Of a DNA stretch of 29,587 nucleotides, positions 20,761 to 28,946 are shown in pieces. Location: contig JAYMGJ010000299.1 of assembly GCA_037178675.1 (NCBI GenBank), positions 1 through 29,587 of the forward strand, read 5' to 3'. The translations under genes and the position numbers were made by a program. The notes under the pieces are model-generated. The model made no database searches. It was not told where the DNA came from and saw only the letters and a list, made by a program, of their open reading frames with translations. Source of the DNA: Scleroderma bovista (Eukaryota > Basidiomycota > Agaricomycetes > Boletales > Sclerodermataceae). How positions within the stretch are numbered: position 1 is the stretch's first letter; each line of letters opens with the position of its first letter.

Positions 20761-22130
20761 CTATTGCGGAGTCATCTCCGGCATCTTGCACGTAGCACAA
20801 GAGCTATCTGATTGACTTGTAAGTTGAAGTGTACATTGGATTGGTTGCCGTAGCGAGGTGGACCCTTGATTCATCAGCTTCACCGTGTCAGCTTTCCATT
20901 GCGACTTGTTATAAGGGCACTCAGAGAGCTTTGGCTTGCTGAAGTCTGTTACGCCTTCAAGCGATGCGTAGAATTTGTTGAAGTCGATGTTCTTGAAGCC
21001 ACGGTTGAAGTTTCCGATACTCTCGAGGAACTGGTGAACTTCACCAGCATTTTTCGGAGCCACTTGGGTTGGGATGCTTATGCGTTCACCATCGCACTGC
21101 TCGACCCAACGCTCCAAATATGGATGGGGTGGAATTTCGAGGAACACAACTACACCAACGCCTTCGTCAGTAACCATCTTGTTAATAGTAGTCTCGAAGG
21201 GTTTGTGGACATGACCCTGGCAACCGGCCATCTGATGGATAAAGGAGTCGTATCGATACGTTCCTTGAAAAGCGTGTCTCGCACTTCCATGAGTGACACG
21301 CGGTAGGCTATGTTAATTTGCAACTTGCGAGCATATACCACCACATCAGTGCCCTCTGCAAGTGCTACCAGCGCGTCGATAAACGCATGTTCTCCCCAAA
21401 CAGTGACGGCTTTAAGGGAGTAGGCACCAGAGATCCACAGGCCCGAAGATATCTTAGCATTGGCAAGGACCTCAGAATCAAGGTTTTTGCTTTCTGTGCG
21501 CCAACGTTGAGAAGCCCTTTCCTTCTGCCTGCGTCATAACAGCGGCACAAGCGACCACGCCATCTCGCGGTCGATCGTAATGACCTGAAGCATAGCCCAT
21601 AGCAAGATCACCCATACTAAAGGACATCAACTGAGTTCAGAAGAACACTGGCATAACAGGGTCTTACCTGCGACCAACGAACTCGTAATGTATACCCAAG
21701 CTACGGAAGAGATCAATTATCGCGACTTGCACGGATGCCAAGCTAAACATAGCACCCATCACAGGCCAATTTCTATTCTCTGCCAGCTTGCACTCTACAC
21801 AGGGAAAGATGAAATCCGCGAGATCCCACATGGACTCCTGGCCGTATTACTTCTCAACCAAAATTCTATCGCTCTCCTTGATGGAACGAGGCAAAGCTTG
21901 GCGCTCGCAACGGAGTCGGTGAGCACGAACTCAGAGAACCCCGTAGGAGTATCGGGGTGAAAGCTACAGCGAACGCACGCGCAGCGTCAGCACGAGTCTT
22001 GCCTAGATCACAAGCGAGAGAACGGAGAGTAAGACCATCTGTAACGCTCGCGTATGCATGGACGAGAACGTCTTTCCAGCGCCCAACAGCGGGCTCCGTC
22101 AATGAGCCAATCAAAAATAGATACAGTTGC
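20761..22130 (-). pseudogene. Type I polyketide synthase relic: KS-AT linker and acyltransferase domain
   Basis: On the minus strand, broken frames spell a PKS acyltransferase region. From the 5' side: SLACDLGKTR and AFAVAFTP (KS-AT linker, about 21957-22050); SLASVQVAIIDLFRSLGIHY and VVGRSMGDLAMGYASG (nucleophile elbow, normally GHSMG; intron 21617-21667 interrupts it); LKAVTVWGEHAFIDALVAL and YARKLQINIAY (about 21315-21425); GVVVFLEIPPHPYLERWVEQ; and FLESIGNFNRGFKNIDFNKF then ECPYNKSQW at the post-AT linker. It ends with no dehydratase, reductase or ketosynthase catalytic parts. Frame changes separate nearly every block, and the usual His of GHSMG is Arg. The original enzyme was probably a reducing iterative type I PKS. 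Confidence 0.75.
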
Positions 22131-22267
22131 TTTTATCCAAAGACGCTGGAGCAAAGGCATTCTTGATGAGTTCAAATAGTCTCGGCAGTCTCCAACACGT
22201 GTCCATTGGAGCTACCGACACTATAAGACGAGATAGGGGCAACCCATTTGCTGCCATTGACCACAAT
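22131..22267. other. Spacer between the PKS relic and unit B
   Basis: No gene is visible. The left boundary of unit B homology falls at about 22268, near ATGATCAGCATGGGTTACATT. It is about 50-60 bases inside the start shared by units 0 and A, so the B junction is slightly shorter. Confidence 0.4.
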
Positions 22268-22548
22268 GGATGATCAGCATGGGTTACATTGGCTATAGGA
22301 GAGAATCCTGGTTCCTTGAATATATACGTCCAAGGCCCGTTGTGGGTACCTGCTACTAGTCCATGTCAAGTGCACATCTCCTGCAGCAAAATGTTATCTT
22401 TCATCATGAATTGTAGAGCATAGTTTCTGTCACTGTAAGCAAAGATGAAAGGTAGCATCCCCCAACTGACGGATCTGAGAGTGAGTAGCGTCGCACCTAG
22501 ATGTCACACTATTACAAGGGACAAACATACCAAAAATTCAATGACAGA

Positions 22549-22806
22549 TCAGAACTCGTCCCTCTTTGATCTCCTGCGAGGAACAAGTTCATCGACCCTT
22601 AACACGCCATCCAAACCTTTCAATGCCTGCATGACCTCTTGTTTCATACTAGTAGCATCGTCTGTTGATGGGACTTTGAAAACGAAGACATCGTTCAACT
22701 CGCCCACGGGCCCTGAATACCGGATATCATGTAGAGCAGGATGAGCATTCGCGAGGCTGGGTGGACTGGCGAGGTATGTGCCCGCAAGTGTAACGGCCAG
22801 TTCCAT
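22549..22806 (-). CDS. Small signal-peptide-like protein, copy B (85 aa)
   Basis: This intact frame starts MELAVTLAGTYLASPPS, with Ser-Leu-Ala in place of Ser-Ile-Ala before the putative cleavage site. It has DIRYSG for DIQYSG, GVLRVDEL for GILRVDEL, and ends VPRRRSKRDEF. No family is recognised. Length and stop position are identical to copy A, which weakly supports a real small protein. Confidence 0.42.
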   Translation of the reverse strand: MELAVTLAGTYLASPPSLANAHPALHDIRYSGPVGELNDVFVFKVPSTDDATSMKQEVMQALKGLDGVLRVDELVPRRRSKRDEF

Positions 22807-23302
22807 GGGTGAGAGCCTCTTCTACAGGTCGTGGCGGTTACGTTTAACAAGAAGAATGTGATGATCGTTTACCGTAGTATGATGCACGCACCACGAGCGA
22901 TGTTCGCAAGAGTGTAGAACTAGATTTTCGTGTTGAGCTGAGGATGTTGTTTACAGATGTGGTTAATTATCAAGTGAGTGGGTGTGATGGTCATTTTACG
23001 AGATATCATATGTAGTCCGACTACCCTTTCTTCTTCTATCCCGAAGTTATACACGTGTACTAGTATCACATCGCTTTCTTATCCTCTTTGCAGTCAGCAC
23101 ACGTAAAATACAGATAGTACACTACCCATGCAAGTTCGGGATTCCAGCTTCGTTTGGGCAGTCATCTGCGCTGTTCCCAACATCACCAGGCTAATATACA
23201 CGTCACAAGCGACACATTGAACAGACAAGAGCAAGTCCACCCTGCTTGTGACCGTGGCCACCTTCACACTTTCTCCATAGCTTTGAGTTTTTCTGCAACA
23301 GT
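22807..23302. other. Intergenic spacer within unit B
   Basis: This is the counterpart of 16523-17053. It lacks some of that spacer (for example around the GACGGTCACACTGATCATGG string), so the plus-strand frame seen in unit A is not conserved here. That argues against a gene in the spacer. Confidence 0.45.
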
Positions 23303-24584
23303 TTAATTAGAAGGCGTTAAGCTGGCACCATTGGACGAACCTGTCAAAAGAATTCCATCATGACACTCCACACGGAACGTACTTCCAGCGAGCTGTTGAT
23401 CAAGAGCATGAACAGCTAGTGTCGAGTGTTGCGTGAGAAGGGCGTCCACATTGCGGGGATCGATTAATTGCACCACGCGAACTGTTGGTGCAGTGTCTCT
23501 GACAAAAGCGAGGACCGTAAACATGTGCGAGTTGTCAGACTGGTCTTGCTGGTCCACCTCCGCTGATACTCCGAAGTATTCGACGGGAGGAAGAGAAAAT
23601 CCATCCAAGAAAATATACGAGAAATTTGTAACGGATACTGAAATGCGGCGCAAATTTGGGCATGATTGATTGATCATACCCAGGAAAGCATTGAGAGTCC
23701 TCCCGATACGATGCGACTGCCGGATTTGAACGCTGGTCAAGTAAGTACCGTAGCGACCCATAAATGCTCTCCACAAATGGGGTCTGAATACGTCCACACT
23801 AAGAACCACCTCCCGGAGATTTGTTGGCGCCTCTCCTGTGTCAACGGGGCCAAAGTGGTCTGGTGTGTCGTGAAATGATTCCATAATGAGTGTGTGCACC
23901 GAAGAAAGAGCATGTGTAGGCACGAAGCCATCTTTCCAGGACAACACATGGCACTTCAAGATATGCAGATGAGGTATCCCCTTCAACAACACTCCCTCTA
24001 ATAAATCTATCTCGGGAAATAGCCCATAGGTTGACCAATCGAGGGCACGCAGCGATGATGCAGAGCAGAGCATGAATGACGTTAGGAGGCATCGGGGCAT
24101 GATCGTAGTCGTCAGAGGCAATCGCAAACGACGCAATCGCAAGATTAGGCAGAGACCGGATAATGTCAGCTAGATATTCGCATTCGGCCTTGGGGTCGAT
24201 AGACTCGTCGTCGAAAACAACATCTAGTCGTTGTGCCCATGAACCGAGGGAATGAACTCCGGGAATGGTTCCGTCACCCGCGGCGTATTTCTTCAGCGTG
24301 TTGGAGAGAGACAGCAAGCATCCAACCTTGCCGATGTAAATGGCCTGGTAAAGATAGCGCCTTGCCAAATGCCACCACTGCTTGCAGACACGAAGTAAGG
24401 AAGACTTGGTAATGAGTGCAGCCCGGAGAGCGGGGTGGTATCTGCGATTGTAAAGAGGTCCAATGATAGTAGAGTGTTCATAGATGTCTGGGACCAGGGT
24501 GCCGGGGACGGAGGTCGCAAGATCAAAGATGTGTCCCCATAATTCGGGAGGCAGAATAACAGTGCGTTCTTCCCTTGCAGTCAT
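23303..24584 (-). pseudogene. F-box-like gene, copy B, broken by a 5-bp deletion
   Basis: The N-terminal half (from 24584: MTAREERTVILPPELWGHIFDLA) and the C-terminal half (down to 23303, ending GSSNGASLTPSN) lie in different frames. They meet at about 24058-24075. There unit A reads GAGCAGAGCAGAGCATG and this copy GAGCAGAGCATG, a loss of one 5-bp AGAGC unit. On the minus strand IHALLCSASSL becomes IHALLCIIAAC and terminates after about 247 codons. The downstream frame is otherwise open for about 250 codons, so the lesion is recent. A shortened protein with the F-box-like part but without the distal leucine-rich region could still be made. Confidence 0.85.
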
Positions 24585-24755
24585 CTTGATGGCGATTTCT
24601 GGGTCGGCATGGGACTTGAGCAGCTTTCATATACTAGGAAAGACAAGGTTTGCGCCTTGCTGCACCAGAACTACCGACTACGCCTGCGGAGAGCCTTTGT
24701 GGCTGTACACGCGCATTTGTGCCTCAACCCATTAGCCTGAGTGCGGTTGTGCGAC
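24585..24755. promoter_or_regulatory. Short bidirectional promoter region, unit B
   Basis: Only 171 bases separate the divergent F-box-like and dioxygenase-like starts. This is half the distance in unit A, the difference being a block missing here. Both genes must share this interval for their 5' control sequences. Confidence 0.55.
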
Positions 24756-25701
24756 ATGGCACCCCAAACTGACCTAGAAGACGTTGTCAACGGCGAAATC
24801 AAGTGCGTGGGAGTTGTATACAGACGTCAAATGGAATGATATAAACTACCGACACTTCACACTTTTGACAGGGAATGGCACTTTCGTCAGTTGGCTGAAG
24901 TCTTACAAGTTCGGAATCGTATTTCGCGCTCATCGATCTGCAGACATTTACTTTCACCAAAACAATGACGAAGAACTCCGTGCTGCCCTGGAGCTCCGTG
25001 ACGCTGTGCTCCGGCTGCGGAGGGATGGTGCTTTTGTAGCCGTTCCACTCTTCCGCGTAAACACAGGTCCCATGGGGCCCCATCCAGTTGGTATGTATTG
25101 GCATACAAAGTGGTACTGGTACTAAGATATCACTTTTTGTAGGTTCCTATGAAATCTGGGTTCCGTCGACATCGTTCGCATCAGTATACTCCTACCTCTG
25201 TCAAAATCGGGGCAACCTCAGGTAAATACGAATTGGCTGCGGCCTGTACTGATTTCAATTCATGTTCGTGACTCCAGCATCTTTGTTCATCCACTTACCA
25301 AGGAAGAGGTATGTAGTTTTCCCGATTAATACATGGATCGTCAGACAAGCGTCCAACTTTCACTCCAGAGGAAGTGAGAAACTTCTGCCATATGCCTTAC
25401 ATCATTCTCAAAATTTGCTCCAGAGACCATGAAATCCGGAACGCATGGATTGGGCCTTCCTTTCCGCTCGATCTCACGAAAATTCCGGTGGCACTCCCCA
25501 ATGTTCCACTTCAATACCCTAGCCTCAGTACGTCTGTTATTTCGGAATAACATCGTTAACTGGATTGTACTAGAACTCGGATACTCGGCACCGGGACCCG
25601 ACTTGACCCTGGAAGAACGTCGCCGCATTGGCGCCAATCTCGAGCGAATCCTGGAAGGTGAAAAGGAAGCAGCCCGGGCCCCTCCAGCTATGTCTGACTG
25701 A
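24756..25701 (+). CDS. DOPA 4,5-dioxygenase-like protein, copy B (open frame, about 211 aa)
   Basis: Proposed exons: 24756-24825, 24872-25090, 25143-25221, 25278-25308, 25369-25373, 25424-25527 and 25574-25701, with all phases closing. Family motifs of Dopa_dioxygen (PF08883 type) are in order: ADIYFHQNN (metal-site His region), ELRAALELRDAVLRLRRDG, GPMGPHPVGSYEIW, YSYLCQNRGNLS, IFVHPLTKEE, then DHEIRNAWIGPSFPLDL. The 5-nt exon AGGAA is inferred: with it, the HPLT-to-DH spacing equals that usual in the family. The C-terminal tail (LTLEERRRIGANLERIL) is extra. Fungal relatives open the DOPA ring to seco-DOPA/betalamic-acid-type pigments; whether this protein does so is unproven. The first intron donor is GTCAAA instead of the GTAAAA of copy A and may splice poorly. 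No melanin or tyrosinase gene is in the window. Confidence 0.75.
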
Positions 25702-26116
25702 GGTCAATTCGAAGATAGCTACATATACCTTTTTGGTCACCAGATCATTTTGCATTGTGTGAAGGTGCTGTTAATCTGTAATCATAGCGCTATGACCGAT
25801 TATTCACCAGTCCGTGCTTGCGCGCACCACAGCCAGCGCTAGTGCGGACACTATTGAAGTTCCGATTGTATGACCCAATTTACAATAGCTGATAGCATGT
25901 GCCAGTGATATTAGGGCTGGCACGACTACTACTCACCATTCCGACAACTTCGAGTGAGAAGCGTTTCCATATGGGCAGAGTCCGCTGGGTGCTGGAGGTA
26001 TGTCATGACTTGGCTTTACAGTATCATTTAAGACGTCAAAATACATCATCTAAGAACACTGTTACTCGAGGAATGAATCAAGTCACTGTTTGTTATCCGT
26101 CTCTTCCGCCTCCTTC
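25702..26116. other. 3' flank of dioxygenase B and left junction of the insertion
   Basis: Positions 25702-25790 and 25880-25918 match unit A (19632-19795); a block at about 25800-25875 differs. Beyond about 25919 there is no counterpart in unit A. No gene is seen before the DUF4419 stop at 26117. Confidence 0.5.
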
Positions 26117-26963
26117 TTAAATACCCACCACCCAAGGGCGGGCCTTGCTGAGTCCCTCTTTCCATCGCTTGAGAGATTTATTAGAGAAGATCTCTGTCCC
26201 CACAGACCCCGCTATCAATGCCGTCGGGTAGTCTACATCCTCCATTTCGAGCGTGACATCAACCTGAGCGTACCCAGCAGGGACCTCGTCGCTATCCAGA
26301 TGAGGGTATCTTACACCGTCTAGCATCAGTACATCTCCGTAGTTTTTCTGTGTACAAATACATTGCTTTTAGTTGTGAATAGCAAAGTAAAGGAAAACTG
26401 ACATCGCATTGACTATCTCCCTTCCACCGGCCCTTCTCATCGAAAGCCATGAACGCCGTTATCCATCCAGAGAGCCACGTTGGCCCACTTCCGAAGGATT
26501 GGTAATGGGCTACTTTGCTCCAGAATTTCATGTTCTGGCGACTGTTTGGTTTGTCAAAAGCGTTGACGAACCTTGTTAATATTGGATGCAATAGACGGTA
26601 CCAGGCGATAGTTTGGGGGCCGAATTCCTTGAGTTTCTCAATCCTATTCAGAATGCACACCCAATCGTCCCTTTCTCCCTCGAGTGTGACACGAGGGATC
26701 CCGCAAAGGATGCGGAAGCGGAAGGTGAAGTATTCTTTGACAGTGGCCATCATGTGCACCATTCCGGCGACGAGCCTATCATCAGTGTTGGTGGTGGAAA
26801 AGGCGGGGATGATCCACTGCCTGAGCTCTGGGTCAATATTGACGTTCTCCTGTATCTCGGCATTCATTTTTTCGACCAGGATCTGAAGCATGATGCCCCA
26901 GTCTGTCATCCGCTGCACTTCCACGGTCAAATCCTTCTTGCCTTCATGGAGGACAAAGAACGA
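26117..26963 (-). pseudogene. DUF4419 protein, 5'-truncated
   Basis: Two exons (26963-26403 and 26347-26117; intron 26348-26402) give 263 codons of the DUF4419 family. Conserved parts: SFFVLHEGKKDLTVEV, DPELRQWIIPAFSTT, DDRLVAGMVHMMATVKEYF, CGIPRVTLEGERDDWVCILN, WYRLLHPILTRFVNAFD, SGPTWLSGWITAF, and after the intron YPHLDSDEVPAGYAQVDV and TALIAGSVGTEIF. The protein should continue upstream (the family has roughly another 100 N-terminal residues). Instead an in-frame TGA lies at 26964-26966 with no usable splice acceptor nearby, and unrelated sequence follows. The rest of the frame is intact. The family's function is unknown. Confidence 0.78.
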
Positions 26964-27154
26964 TCACAAGGGTCATGTTGAGATTTGATATACAACGTGC
27001 AACATCTTGTGACATAGTACGTAGCTTCCAAGCACCAACACTCCGACAAACGGTTTGTGTGGCAGCACTAGGTTCGGATCCTTCCTTCAGGCCCCTCCCC
27101 ACCACTTTACCCTGGCCCTTCTTCTTCCTCTCTTCCCCCTTCTTCATTCATTTC

Positions 27155-27345
27155 TCCTTCTCCTTCTCCTTCTCCTTTGCAACAGCTTTCCCCTTCCCAT
27201 CCTTTCTTCCCTGTCCCTTCACCTTATCCTGCAATGGCCCCACTACCTCGGCATCAGTTGACTCACTGTCATCATCTCTGCTCTCGCTTGAACTGGGTGA
27301 ATCCCCTTGGCTTGAATCCCCTTGTTTCTCCTGATAGGAGAGATG
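27155..27345 (-). other. Acidic/basic low-complexity coding-like stretch
   Basis: On the minus strand, one frame reads SSSESRDDDSEST and then a Lys/Gly/Glu-rich run (KGQGRKDGKGKAVAKEKEKEK) ending at a stop near 27157. On the plus strand this is a CTTCTC-type pyrimidine tract. It could be the last exon of the gene upstream at 28034-27415, but the splice phase I can derive leads to a different frame, so the assignment is tentative. Confidence 0.35.
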
Positions 27346-27414
27346 CTCAGTGAATGTGTAGAAGACTATATGGGTGAATTGGTTTACACTAATATTTGAG
27401 CATGTAAAACTTAC

Positions 27415-28034
27415 TATCTCTATTTTCCTTCACGGTAGGATTATCCCCTTTGACAGGGAACCAAGCCACAGGGGTTGTAGGAGTGCTCTATATGTGCCCC
27501 AATCTTTTATCCTGATGAATATCCATTAACTACAAGTCCAAATGAACACGCACCAAGCCCTTTGATGGGTTGATTGACTACAACCTTGTTCTTACGCCTA
27601 AATTCCCTAACTAAAAATGGCTCATGCCGTTTGACCCAGTATTCAATGCCCAGGTATCTGTCAAATGTGGTACTTCGCCATTCAGGTGTATGGGAAATGA
27701 CCTGCACTTGTTTTGCATCCCTTTTCAGGTGCATGTATACAATGTTCATGAATTTCAGGACCTTTGCCATAGTATTCTGGAGCTCCTGAGGGATACTAAG
27801 CTCCTTTCTGAAAGTAAGAACCAGACCGATGGATGCCTCCCTCCAAAAGAACTCCTTCAAATGATCATGGTAGTGTGATGGAAGCACCTGGTCAATGTTG
27901 CCTTCACTGTACACAGCACATGTCCAGCCATTGTTTCCTGCAAGCCCATCTATTTTTACCTCACGCCTAATAGCCAGGAGGCCCTGGAGCTCAGTTTCGG
28001 TTGGCGCGCCATCGGGAAAGTCTGACATGGACAT
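27415..28034 (-). CDS. Unrecognised protein (at least two exons)
   Basis: Exon 1 (28034-27534) encodes about 167 residues starting MSMSDFPDGAPTETELQGLL, with WTCAVYSEGNIDQVLPSHYH, FFWREASIGLVLTFRKEL, a helical stretch FMNIVYMHLKRDAKQVQV, FDRYLGIEYWVKRHEPFLV and NQPIKGLG. A 46-nt intron (27488-27533, GTAGTT...TATAG) joins it to STPTTPVAWFPVKGDNPTV (27487-27415), ending at a GTAAGT donor. The frame also stays open through the intron start to a stop at 27507. I know no family for it. It has no signal peptide or membrane segment. Its position inside the insertion suggests it travelled with the mobile segment. The 3' end is unresolved. Confidence 0.5.
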
Positions 28035-28946
28035 GGTGGGCTTTGGAGTGGTAGTGAAATGAAAAAAGGTTGTGGGGGTTATGTAATCACCTTAGACACG
28101 ACACGACTCGTAGCACATGACCTGTTTCACTTCTCGACGCCAGTCTGTCTCTTCATCTTTTACTCCTACTACTGCTCTCCAAATGGATTTACCTGAGCAT
28201 CTGTCATATTTGTTGTAGTTTCTTCCTTTCTGTTTTGTTTTGTTTTCGTTGTCTTTTTGCCTTGTATTTGCCTTTTTTGTGCCGATGAGGTTGTTGACCT
28301 GAGCTTTGTCGTAGCGTAGTTTCATTTCGTTTCATTTCAAATCTACCACCATGAATGTACCTCCATCAAGAAAAGGTTATGTGGTGTGTCCGCCGCGTCC
28401 GCGCGATCGACACTCAGACCCATACCGAGGTTGCTCGCAAAGGCTCCAAACCTTCCTTAAGCTGCCATGGGGTGCCATAGGAGCATTGTTTCCTGCCTCT
28501 GCTGAAGCAGAACTGAGAGGACTTTCCTGTGGTCTGATTTTTTTGGACACCAACATTGTGGTGAACTTCCAGATGTTTCTGGGACATTTGAAGCATAAAT
28601 AAAGTCCATTGTCTCTCTGTGGTCCTGATGCTGTGAAGGTTGTCAGGGGTATACCTTCAAAAGAGCAGTGGGGCAATGCTGGCGCCACACAGCGGTAGTG
28701 AAGGGTAGTACAGAGCAGTACAGACTCGAGTGATTTGAAGATCGCGTACGAGAAATGTGTCCGCTGGACGGGCAGAAGCTTAGCTAGACAATAGATGGGG
28801 ATAGGGGAGAGCAAAGAGATTGTATTCTCCACTTTGGAGCTTGCAAGTATAGGGGTTACTAGGGTGACTGCGCCCATTAGTATGATCGCTGCTAATGTGG
28901 CTGCTGCCAGTATTACAACGATTCCCTTTCGACGATTGGAGCGATC
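28035..28946. other. Region upstream of the unrecognised gene and right junction of the insertion
   Basis: Positions 28200-28335 are T-rich with GTTTT repeats. From about 28640 to 28925 the minus strand has an open stretch with a strongly hydrophobic run (VVILAAATLAAIILMGAV, then LVTPILA) that could be a membrane segment of an exon relic. Its upstream part runs antisense into the BTB first exon, so the long frame as a whole (28377-28976) is not a gene. Unit B homology resumes at about 28913. Confidence 0.4.

Larger units (their letters stand above)
25919..28912. other. About 3.0-kb insertion splitting unit B
   Basis: In unit A the sequence runs directly from GGTATTAGGGCT (about 19773-19784) to TTACAACGATTCCC (19795). 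In unit B these two ends lie about 3 kb apart. The insert carries a truncated DUF4419 gene and an unrecognised gene, both on the minus strand. GCCAGT followed by ATTA occurs close to both junctions (25901-25914 and 28906-28914), which may be a target-site or microhomology footprint. I see no transposase, LTR or clear terminal inverted repeat, so the mechanism is open. Loss of this segment from unit A is less likely, because unit A has the direct gene spacing. Confidence 0.65.

Noticed and set aside
25528..25545. Possible 18-nt intron (GTACGT...CAG in unit A; CGG in unit B) in the dioxygenase
   Set aside because: It is too short for splicing, and its acceptor is lost in unit B. A 46-nt intron ending at 25573 closes the phase instead.
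26613..26981. Plus-strand frames opposite the DUF4419 gene
   Set aside because: They are shadows of the minus-strand DUF4419 codons, which carry clear family motifs.
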